From CAYGEY01 sp964349065 (lineage in GTDB: Bacteria; Patescibacteriota; Gracilibacteria; 1-14-2-50-48-13), in contig CAYGEY010000005.1 of NCBI GenBank assembly GCA_964349065.1, positions 1-45,176 on the forward strand: a stretch of 45,176 nt of DNA, in the 5' to 3' direction. Shown piece by piece: positions 8,944 through 14,976 of this stretch. A model generated the notes under the pieces. The model ran no database searches. It had not been told where the DNA came from and saw only the letters and a program-made list of their open reading frames with translations. The position numbers were made by a program, and so were the translations under genes. Each line of letters begins with the position of its first letter. Position 1 is the stretch's first letter.

Positions 8944-8971
8944 ATGTTGGCGTCAATAAAAACCGCAACAT
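8944..8971 (-). terminator. Possible weak terminator hairpin after the 53-residue gene
   Basis: ATGTTG-(G)-CG pairs with CG-CAACAT around an 11-nt loop. On the minus strand the hairpin is followed by TTTT. It lies about 38 nt after the stop of the small gene at 9010-9171. Confidence 0.3.
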
Positions 8972-9009
8972 CAAGCCTGTTACTGCCATAAAGTTATATT
9001 TAAAGTAAA

Positions 9010-9171
9010 TTATTTTTTCTTTTGAAAGATTTCGTCTGCCAAATCACAGAGTTCAGAGTACTGACTGAGTGTCATAACATTTTCAAGTGGGTCTTTATTT
9101 TTTGAACTTATACCACCTACCACCTTTACATGACGACTACTTTCTACTTGATTTCGATCTAATGTTTTCAT
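9010..9171 (-). CDS. Small unknown protein (53 residues)
   Basis: An intact frame from ATG 9171 to TAA encodes a 53-residue polar protein. It begins MKTLDRNQVESSRHVKVVGG, includes an M-T-L-S-Q-Y-S-E-L-C-D-L helical stretch and ends in lysines. It lies between the efflux operon and the DGR, on the same strand as both. No family was recognised. The reasons to believe it are good amino acid composition, use of ATG and the absence of any other gene in the gap. An inverted repeat lies about 83 nt upstream. Confidence 0.5.
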   Translation of the reverse strand: MKTLDRNQVESSRHVKVVGGISSKNKDPLENVMTLSQYSELCDLADEIFQKKK

Positions 9172-9253
9172 TAGTATTATGTTAAGTTCCTGAGTTCATT
9201 GTACACCTCATATACAATTGAAAAGACATTTTCTTCGATTGTGTTGATATAGT

Positions 9254-9272
9254 TTAACAACACAGTTGTTAA
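9254..9272. promoter_or_regulatory. Perfect inverted repeat, possible operator
   Basis: TTAACAAC and GTTGTTAA form a perfect 8-bp inverted repeat around ACA. It lies upstream of the 53-residue gene and downstream of DGR target 1, in a 186-bp stretch (9172-9357) with no other feature. Confidence 0.35.
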
Positions 9273-9357
9273 TGTCTGATCTAAACTAGAATATTAAACT
9301 TTACCAAGTATTTTTAAAATGTAATTTACACACAAATATATCCTAACTTTTTTCTCT

Positions 9358-9447
9358 CATTTACCCAAGTCCCAATCACCAATTTTCCAATGGCTATTTC
9401 CAAAAGCCTACGGTCCAATAGCCTATAGCTATTTTTGTGGTAAAGAC
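9358..9447 (-). repeat. Conserved 3' flank of variable repeat 1, with hairpin
   Basis: This 90-bp block follows VR1 on the coding strand and matches the block after VR2 (12355-12444) at 82 of 90 positions with no gaps. Only the first 19 bases are coding (the last codons and stop of target 1); the other 71 are non-coding. The TR has no such flank. A hairpin at 9417-9433 pairs AATAGC with GCTATT around a 5-nt loop. In known DGRs a hairpin just after VR helps target recognition, so this is a candidate cis element. Confidence 0.8.
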
Positions 9448-10463
9448 ACTGAGGCACCCAAGCCGCCATCCGTATTAGCAATAGTATAGTCACCATCGAG
9501 CCCAATGAAGTAACTACTAGAACCAACGTCAAGGGGGGCCATGTCAGTTCCCAAGGCATGTAATCGCATATAATCAGATTCCATCAACAATTCTCCGGTA
9601 ATCAAATAATGCCACACCATGGTATAAAACATGTCCTCCCGTATTTCACAACCTTCACCAAATGCCTCCTCAACTATAGTCCATTGGTCTTTCCTCTTAT
9701 GTTCATCCTTGTGATCCAAAGGAAGTTTCGCATTATGTTCTCTATTTGCATCTTTATCTTCTTTGTGTTTATGCCTTCTATTTTTTGTATTGATTACGCA
9801 GCTACTTGTAAATAACCTCAACTCATCTCCCCACTCCGCGTTCTGACTCTCTTTTGGTACATACGTTGAGTTATAGTATAGATCTCTTAATCCTTCTGTG
9901 TTTTCTTGAATAATATCTTTCCATACTCTACAGAGATTGGGCATATTGACCTCGACTTCCACACTATCCACCAATATTGTTTTCAGACCAGCAATCAATA
10001 TTGGAGCTTTCTGTCCCTCCGTATTGTCTTGAAAGTTTTTGAAAAGCTTCACCATGTCTTTCGTTACTATTTTTGGATAGAGACCAATTATTCTCGCTCG
10101 CTCTGTTTCTGAAACTGAAATCCTTCCTCCTGAATTCTCTGAAAGTGCATTAGAAATATCATCTATCGTGTGATGGGTTACCATCCCATCTTCTTGGAGT
10201 CTATTGATTGTTTCCACTATTTGTTCGTATTCTTGTTCCTCCTCATGTACTACTCCTTCCAGCTCATTCATGACAAAAGAAAAGCGTTTTGAATAATCCC
10301 TCGTTGATGTATCTACAGTATCAGAGCTTTCTGTAGATTGTGTTGTTTCAGTTTCGTTTTCCGGGGCTTCAGCTAAATGAAGTTCGTCATTTTCTTGGTT
10401 TTCTAGTACTGAACTTGCTTGAATCTCAGTTAACTCCATATAATGTGCTTGCTTTATGCTCAT
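9429..10463 (-). CDS. DGR target protein 1 (variable protein)
   Basis: 344 residues. Residues 1-110 are acidic, Ser/Thr/Glu-rich and probably partly disordered. Residues about 115-344 are homologous to residues about 375-582 of the second target (12426-14174), sharing L-Y-P-K, N-T-E-G, L-Y-Y-N-S (195-199), W-G-D-E-L and W-H-Y-L-I-T-G-E. The last 37 residues hold the variable repeat (about 308-339) and end GLGASVSLPQK. Variable positions sit where the TR has Asn codons. The fold was not recognised from sequence; the ending faintly recalls the C-type-lectin-like ends of other DGR targets. There is no signal peptide or membrane helix, so location is unknown. It has its own promoter just after the RT gene. 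Confidence 0.88.
   Translation of the reverse strand: MSIKQAHYMELTEIQASSVLENQENDELHLAEAPENETETTQSTESSDTVDTSTRDYSKRFSFVMNELEGVVHEEEQEYEQIVETINRLQEDGMVTHHTIDDISNALSENSGGRISVSETERARIIGLYPKIVTKDMVKLFKNFQDNTEGQKAPILIAGLKTILVDSVEVEVNMPNLCRVWKDIIQENTEGLRDLYYNSTYVPKESQNAEWGDELRLFTSSCVINTKNRRHKHKEDKDANREHNAKLPLDHKDEHKRKDQWTIVEEAFGEGCEIREDMFYTMVWHYLITGELLMESDYMRLHALGTDMAPLDVGSSSYFIGLDGDYTIANTDGGLGASVSLPQK
9448..9540 (-). repeat. DGR variable repeat 1 (VR1)
   Basis: 93 bp, aligned without gaps to the TR at 11958-12050. There are 16 differences, every one at a TR adenine (minus strand), and none at G, C or T. The 3' end (GGCTTGGGTGCCTCAGT) is identical to the TR and is the likely initiation-of-homology segment. 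The 5' edge is GGCCCCCCTTGACG. Confidence 0.95.
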
Positions 10464-10487
10464 ATTGCAAAAGTTTAAATATGTTTT

Positions 10488-10515
10488 ATATTATTATACT
10501 TTTCATTTTTGTAAA
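10488..10515 (-). promoter_or_regulatory. Promoter of DGR target 1
   Basis: On the minus strand TTTACA (10510-10515) is followed after 16 bp by TAATAT (10488-10493), with an overlapping TATAAT. The start of transcription would be about 20 nt before ATG 10463. The same -35/16-bp/TAATAT layout precedes target 2, which suggests the two targets are expressed alike. Confidence 0.5.
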
Positions 10516-10523
10516 GCTATTTT

Positions 10524-11570
10524 TTATAGTTTCCAACTTGTAAATGAATTCATTATAGCCTGTGATAATTCAAAACAATCTGCGTGTTTCATTATTCCTT
10601 GATATGAGGCAATTGTTGCCTCTATTTCCTTCATATTTTTTTCATCAAATAAATAATCAAATTTGAGTTGTAAAATCTTTTTAAGCATACGTTTTTTTGT
10701 TCTCCCGCGCAAACCTCTGTAAAATGGAAACAGAATATACCCTAATGCGTCAATCCCATCATATACAGATGAAATCATAACTTTTCTCGGATGAAGAAAA
10801 AGTTGCAAATCAGTTTTGAGAAATACTGCAATCGCTCGCACATACTCTCGCAATTGTTTCTGACTAGAATGTACAACAAAAAAATCATCAGCATATCTCA
10901 CATAGTTTTTAACACCTAACTTTTGCTTGATGAAATAATCCAATTCATGAAGATAAATATTTGAGAAGATTTGTGAAGTCAAATTGCCCAGAGGCATTCC
11001 TTTTCCCTGAGGAACATACGTTTTTAGACCATCAGCTGAATCTAAAATTCCTTTGAGCAAGTATAATATTCTCTCATCCAAAATTCTTTTTTGAAATAGC
11101 CTCATCAGTATTTCATGATCAACACTGTCAAAAAATTTGGCGATGTCGCATTTGAGTACAAAACAAGGTTCTACATAGTTTCCACTGCATGCTCTGATCA
11201 TAGTTTTGATTTCACGCACAGCTTTATGTGTACCCTTTTCTTTTCTCGCACTGTAGGAATGAGCTATAAAAACAGGCTCATAAATTTTTGTGAGTAAATC
11301 ATATAGCAATCTGTGGACAATTCGATCTCTCACCTTTGCCTTGTGAATATGTCTTCTTTTGGGATCATGTACAAAAAATTCTTCATAACTGCTTGGAACA
11401 TAAGTACTTCCTATTAAATCCTGATATAGATCGACTATATTATCCTCAAGATTTTCTTCAAATTCCAATACATCTTTCTTTTTCCGTTTTCCTTTTGCAA
11501 AATCAGTCCATGCTGAAAACAGGTTTTCCAATGTAACCATCTCCTCAAAAAGTGCGTTATATTTTTTCAT
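10524..11570 (-). CDS. DGR reverse transcriptase
   Basis: 348 residues, normal for DGR-type RTs, with no maturase or endonuclease domain. Motif A is KCDIAKFFDSVDH (about 140-152, D142 metal ligand). The DGR-specific motif appears as GNLTSQIFSN (195-204), with SQ instead of the SP usual in group II intron RTs. The catalytic box is YADD (226-229). It copies the TR RNA with errors at adenines and delivers the cDNA to the VRs. Its ATG is only 9 bp from the avd ATG on the other strand. Its stop is followed by the target 1 promoter. Confidence 0.96.
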   Translation of the reverse strand: MKKYNALFEEMVTLENLFSAWTDFAKGKRKKKDVLEFEENLEDNIVDLYQDLIGSTYVPSSYEEFFVHDPKRRHIHKAKVRDRIVHRLLYDLLTKIYEPVFIAHSYSARKEKGTHKAVREIKTMIRACSGNYVEPCFVLKCDIAKFFDSVDHEILMRLFQKRILDERILYLLKGILDSADGLKTYVPQGKGMPLGNLTSQIFSNIYLHELDYFIKQKLGVKNYVRYADDFFVVHSSQKQLREYVRAIAVFLKTDLQLFLHPRKVMISSVYDGIDALGYILFPFYRGLRGRTKKRMLKKILQLKFDYLFDEKNMKEIEATIASYQGIMKHADCFELSQAIMNSFTSWKL

Positions 11571-11579
11571 CTTATTTTT

Positions 11580-11948
11580 ATGGCTACTATTTCAAACTCT
11601 CCCACTATCTTGCCGGAGCTTACTGAACTTTTTAAACTCGTCCATCTTTCTCAGCGACATCTCCCAAAACTGGAAAGATATACACTCTGGAAGCGCATCG
11701 AGGATCTACTGATCGAAAACATCGAGCTAGTTATCAAAATGAGATTTCATACTGCACCTGAAAACAAGCTGAATATACTTTCAAAACTCAGTTGCAACAC
11801 GGACATGTTAAAAATCTTGATGAGAGTTGCCGTGGAGACAGACTGCATTATTCAAAAGAAATATGTGGCAATGGAAGAAAAACTCGTCACCATCGGAAAA
11901 ATGATAGGGGGCTGGATGAAGTACATTGCAACCCCTACCAATACATGA
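11580..11948 (+). CDS. avd: DGR accessory variability determinant (Avd-like four-helix protein)
   Basis: 122 residues, all helical, with the pattern of the Avd/23S-insert four-helix bundle family: L-P-K-L-E-R-Y-T-L-W-K-R-I-E near residue 30 and the end motif I-G-x-M-I-G-G-W-M-K-Y. Avd forms a basic pentamer that binds the RT and its RNA and is needed for mutagenic cDNA synthesis in the Bordetella phage system. Here it is on the opposite strand from RT, TR and both targets, which is unusual: its start lies 9 bp from the RT start and its stop 9 bp from the TR. Its promoter must lie inside the RT gene. Confidence 0.88.
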   Translation: MATISNSPTILPELTELFKLVHLSQRHLPKLERYTLWKRIEDLLIENIELVIKMRFHTAPENKLNILSKLSCNTDMLKILMRVAVETDCIIQKKYVAMEEKLVTIGKMIGGWMKYIATPTNT

Positions 11949-11957
11949 GAAAAAGAA

Positions 11958-12050
11958 ACTGAGGCACCCAAGCCGTTATTTGTATTAGCATTAGTATTGT
12001 TACTATTGAGCCTAATGTTGTTACTATTAGAATTAACGTCAAGGGGGGCC
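11958..12050 (-). repeat. DGR template repeat (TR)
   Basis: 93 bp reading on the minus strand as the parent of both VRs. It has 31 adenines; read in the target frame it has 11 Asn (AAY) codons, the usual design that lets adenine changes reach many amino acids. It is bounded by GGCCCCCCTTGACG and GGCTTGGGTGCCTCAGT. It lies 9 bp after the avd stop and 387 bp before the RT start on the RT strand. The next base past the 3' edge (11957) differs from both VRs at a non-adenine, which sets the boundary. Confidence 0.97.
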
Positions 12051-12354
12051 TTTGTAAGTACGCGCCCATGAGATACACCGCAGTGCAATACATATACTTC
12101 ATGCCCTTCCTCTGCTGAATTTTATTGTGCCCGAGAGGCACGTCGGCCGTACTACTGTCTTCTTCATTGTTTCCACACTTGCGGCTGATTACAGAGAAAG
12201 ATATGATCAATCCTTGTTCTTACAGCTTCACTGTGCGTATCTCCGCACACAAGAGCCATAGCGGTTGTGTAATAGCAGAGACAAGTATTGTATATCAGGA
12301 TTGTCGGTGAAGAACAATGGGGGAAAATTTTGCATTACAAAAAATCATCTTATG
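12051..12354 (-). other. Non-coding leader of the TR, with two hairpins
   Basis: A 304-base stretch with no convincing gene between the target 2 3' flank and the TR. It is richer in GC than its surroundings and has two clean hairpins: TGTGCG/CGCACA with a 6-nt loop (12232-12249) and GTGCC/GGCAC with a 5-nt loop (12127-12141). On the minus strand it lies 5' of the TR, so it may be the start of the TR RNA or hold its promoter. A TATACAAT-like -10 near 12290 is a weak candidate. Confidence 0.5.
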
Positions 12355-12444
12355 CATTTACCCAAGTCCCAATCACCAATTTTCCAATGGCTACTTCCAA
12401 AAACCTACGATCCGTTTGCCAATAGCTATTTTTGTAGTAAAGAC
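12355..12444 (-). repeat. Conserved 3' flank of variable repeat 2
   Basis: 90 bp matching 9358-9447 at 82 positions without gaps; 19 bases are coding and 71 lie after the stop of target 2. The eight mismatches are concentrated in the hairpin segment, where this copy has the palindrome AATAGCTATT instead of the spaced stem of copy 1. Confidence 0.8.
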
Positions 12445-14174
12445 ACTGAGGCACCCAAGCCGCCAGCCGTACTAGCAACAGTACAGCTACTAAAGAGCCC
12501 AATGACGTCACCATCAGAATTAACGTCAAGGGGGGCCTGATTTGTACCAAGAGTGTTTATTCTCATCCATTCTTTCATGGCATCATAATTCATTAAAGAT
12601 TCTCCGGTAATCAAGTAATGCAAAGCCATTACCAAAAACATATCAGCAACTATCCTGCTATCTTTTCCAAGTTTTTTCTCAACAATTTTTTGCTGCTCCG
12701 GAAATACATTATTTTTTGTCCCCTGTATACACCGCTTTGAGTAAGCTTTTAAATCCTCACCCCATTGATGATCTAGTGTCTGCACCGAGACATAATTTGA
12801 ATTGTAATACAAACTTTTCAATGATGGTGTTACTTTCTTAAAAATCGTTTCCCATGTTTCAAACTGTGTACGAATTGTATATTTTTTAATATCCTTGTTC
12901 ACGCTAATAACCTTTGGGAGCGGGATCACAATCGGAGATTCCTTCCCCTCAGTATGTTCTTTCACTTGAAATAATGTTCTCTCGACATCTGCTGAACATT
13001 TTGGATATAACTTGAACAAACGCTCCAACTCAAAATCAGGAATGAACACCTGACCTTGAGATTTTTCAATTAATGCATTGTTGATAATAAGTGGGGTGTG
13101 ATGGATAATCAAATTTTTGTTTTGAAGAGCATCAAAATCAGCTTGATTGTTTGCACTTTGTCCCTTTACTTCTCGCACCTCAATAATCCTCTTCGGCTCT
13201 ATGATGTCCTCCTGCACAATCGCACAGGATTTTTCAAGTGCTTTCAGTGTTTCTTCCAATTCAGCTTTCAACGGCTCTACAGCGGGTTGGAAAAACAACG
13301 TAATATCTTCATTACAGATTTCCATCAATCTTTGAAAACTTGCTTCAATACTTAAAATCGGTTTTTCAAATTGAACATCTTTTTTCTTTTGATCCAGCTC
13401 AGGGTGAAGCTTGTATTGCAGATTCATCATCTTTCGACATTCAGCAGTACGCCTTCCTATCTCTGTTTGATATCTCAGGATTTGTTCCTCAAACTCAACT
13501 GTTTCAATGACATCGTCATATCCTACAATTTGGCGAAGTAAGATGTTCGCCTTTTCCAATACAGTTTTATAATTTTCCGTGTCTCTCTTCCCTTCAGTAC
13601 ACCAAATCATAAGAGACCTGCCGAGGTTGTACAACTCATCAAACATTTCACGCTTTTTATTGTTCTGACAGCCTTCCTTCCCAATCTGCGTATAGAGCAA
13701 ACCGATTTTGTAATAGAAAAGGATTTCTGCATCAATATCGTTTAGTGAGATTTCCAAAGGGTTTTTCTTTGCTATGAGATCCTGCTTTTCTGTATAAATA
13801 GTAGCCTTTTTTGTGCGAAGATTTCTATTTTGACCATTCCATTCGGCGACGATTTTTTGATACCATTTTTGATTCTCAAGTTGGGTGATAATTAATGTTT
13901 CTTGTGTATTTAGGCTTGCTATGTCCTCTCGTGTTTCTCTAAGTGGTTCATCAACTTCGTAATGACCTGAAATCAGCGTATCAATACTTTGATTAAAAAG
14001 ATTTGATAGAATTTCCGGAGTGATGGATATTGCCTTATTGGAAAAAAGCGCATGATTACTGTTATTTACCGCAATGCACGTTATTATATCCTTGCGGAGT
14101 TGCTCATTGGTGATGATGTCATGTGCTGTGATATCTAATTGCGGCTTTTCGTATGGTGTAGGGAAGTTGGACAT
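12426..14174 (-). CDS. DGR target protein 2 (variable protein)
   Basis: 582 residues. Residues 1-370 are unique to this protein: largely helical, Glu/Lys/Gln-rich, with probable coiled coils (about 75-140 and 225-335). Residues about 375-582 are homologous to target 1, sharing L-Y-P-K, H-T-E-G, L-Y-Y-N-S (455-459), W-G-E-D-L and L-H-Y-L-I-T-G-E. The variable repeat covers residues about 546-577 and the protein ends GLGASVSLLQK. No signal peptide or membrane helix is seen. The N-terminal part may be a scaffold or docking region that presents the shared variable domain. A strong promoter lies 25-50 bp upstream. Confidence 0.88.
   Translation of the reverse strand: MSNFPTPYEKPQLDITAHDIITNEQLRKDIITCIAVNNSNHALFSNKAISITPEILSNLFNQSIDTLISGHYEVDEPLRETREDIASLNTQETLIITQLENQKWYQKIVAEWNGQNRNLRTKKATIYTEKQDLIAKKNPLEISLNDIDAEILFYYKIGLLYTQIGKEGCQNNKKREMFDELYNLGRSLMIWCTEGKRDTENYKTVLEKANILLRQIVGYDDVIETVEFEEQILRYQTEIGRRTAECRKMMNLQYKLHPELDQKKKDVQFEKPILSIEASFQRLMEICNEDITLFFQPAVEPLKAELEETLKALEKSCAIVQEDIIEPKRIIEVREVKGQSANNQADFDALQNKNLIIHHTPLIINNALIEKSQGQVFIPDFELERLFKLYPKCSADVERTLFQVKEHTEGKESPIVIPLPKVISVNKDIKKYTIRTQFETWETIFKKVTPSLKSLYYNSNYVSVQTLDHQWGEDLKAYSKRCIQGTKNNVFPEQQKIVEKKLGKDSRIVADMFLVMALHYLITGESLMNYDAMKEWMRINTLGTNQAPLDVNSDGDVIGLFSSCTVASTAGGLGASVSLLQK
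12445..12537 (-). repeat. DGR variable repeat 2 (VR2)
   Basis: 93 bp, gap-free against the TR with 19 differences, all at TR adenines (minus strand). Eleven of these sites are also changed in VR1, though not always to the same base. The 3' identity segment is intact. Confidence 0.95.
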
Positions 14175-14199
14175 GAACGTGATTTCAAAAATATAAGTT

Positions 14200-14227
14200 A
14201 TATTATATCAAATTTTTATTATGTCAA
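14200..14227 (-). promoter_or_regulatory. Promoter of DGR target 2
   Basis: On the minus strand a perfect TTGACA (14222-14227) is followed after 16 bp by TAATAT (14200-14205), overlapping an extended -10 TGATATAAT (14202-14210). The -35 lies in a GTCAAATTGAC palindrome that could bind a regulator. Transcription would start about 20 nt before ATG 14174. Confidence 0.6.
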
Positions 14228-14291
14228 TTTGACTTATAACTTCATATAAAATATACTTCTCACATATTGAGGTAACTCAGTAAATAAAAAT

Positions 14292-14365
14292 CACTCTGAA
14301 GGTCAGAAAGTCCCGCAGCCTGCCGGTGTCATGCCGATGGTGGAGAGGCGGGTCCACCCAGAGTG
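14292..14365. other. GC-rich hairpin element, possible small RNA or two-way terminator
   Basis: A 74-nt island much richer in GC than its surroundings. The ends pair perfectly (CACTCTG 14292-14298 with CAGAGTG 14359-14365). Inside, CCCGC can pair with GCGGG, or GGTGGA with TCCACC on the minus strand. TTTTTT follows on the plus strand and ATTTTTATTT on the minus. It overlaps the last codons of the 14329-14754 gene. I compared it by eye with SRP RNA, tmRNA ends and common riboswitches and found no convincing match. Confidence 0.5.
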
Positions 14366-14754
14366 TTTTTTATTCGTTTCGTCTCAATTTTATAAATGCT
14401 TTTTACAGATGTCTCGTAGTTAAAATTTCCTATAAAAGCTATATTTGAAATGTCCAGATTGTTTACTTTAACAAGGCTTTGAATATGCGGGAATGCTGTT
14501 GTTAGCACCTTACTGTTTTTATTATGAATTGCACTAAAAGCAATATCGGCAACAATATCAGGTGATAGTTTATTGAGTTGTACACGTTTTTCACTAAGCT
14601 TATTGATCACATTCGGATAAATAAAAATATTTCTTCCTTCAAGTAAAGGTAGATTGTTATTCGCTAAAATTTGATTTATTTGATTGAATTTCTTCTTGCT
14701 CAACTCACCAAAATATATTGGACTATCTGATCCAAATTCTATGGCTTTAGTCAA
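14329..14754 (-). CDS. Unknown small protein, possibly a phage/toxin-type nuclease-fold domain
   Basis: 141 residues from a TTG start; no ATG is available, because a stop lies just upstream at an 11-A run, so the 5' end could be truncated or frameshifted. The sequence has the look of PBECR-type (barnase/EndoU/RelE-like) domains found in phage and polymorphic toxins: a K-L-S-E-K-R stretch, P-H-I-Q-S-L-V-K and a strand-rich end with S-V-K-S-I-Y-K-I. This match is tentative. The last ten residues (Gly/Pro/Ala/Ser) are encoded by the GC-rich hairpin and look unlike the rest. The gene is flanked by 11-bp direct repeats. Confidence 0.5.
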   Translation of the reverse strand: MTKAIEFGSDSPIYFGELSKKKFNQINQILANNNLPLLEGRNIFIYPNVINKLSEKRVQLNKLSPDIVADIAFSAIHNKNSKVLTTAFPHIQSLVKVNNLDISNIAFIGNFNYETSVKSIYKIETKRIKNTLGGPASPPSA

Positions 14755-14763
14755 ATCACTCTG
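14753..14763. repeat. 11-bp direct repeat flanking the small gene (partner 14288-14298)
   Basis: AAATCACTCTG occurs at 14288-14298 and again at 14753-14763, 465 bp apart, bracketing the 141-residue gene and its hairpin. It could be a target-site duplication or a cassette boundary. Confidence 0.6.
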
Positions 14764-14920
14764 TATTTTTGTCCTATATTTTTTTTTTTATATAACTCAC
14801 TAAATAGTATGCTGAAAAATATTCCTAAAAAGACATTTTTTACTGTTATGTTGTAATAACATAACAGCACATTCTATTTTCTTCAGTCATTAGTAATAAT
14901 CACAGAATTTTCCACCAACC

Positions 14921-14949
14921 TTGCACCTACCTCTCCCATGGACTAAAAT
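14921..14949 (+). promoter_or_regulatory. leuS promoter
   Basis: TTGCAC (14921-14926), 17 bp, then TAAAAT (14944-14949). The predicted start is about 20 nt before the leuS ATG. Confidence 0.5.
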
Positions 14950-14976
14950 ACAACCATAAATTGATCACTTAAATCT

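Noticed and set aside
9326..9559. Minus-strand frame across VR1 and its flank, and a similar one at 12350-12550
   Set aside because: Both are alternate-frame readings of the target gene 3' ends. They look alike only because the VR and flank are repeated.
11852..12210. Minus-strand frames running through the TR that translate into a target-like peptide
   Set aside because: They only mirror the VR reading of the TR, overlap avd antisense, and have no other gene-like features. The TR is a template, not a gene.
9358..14227. Group II intron or retron explanation for the reverse transcriptase
   Set aside because: No maturase domain, intron domain V or msr-msd-like structure was seen, while the SQ motif, TR/VR pairs and Avd all point to a DGR.
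14292..14365. SRP RNA, tmRNA 3' end or cobalamin-type riboswitch in the GC-rich hairpin
   Set aside because: Short similar strings occur (GGTCAG, GCCGGTG, CCGCCTCTCCACCA), but the SRP GGAA-loop core, the tmRNA T-arm and the riboswitch core are absent.
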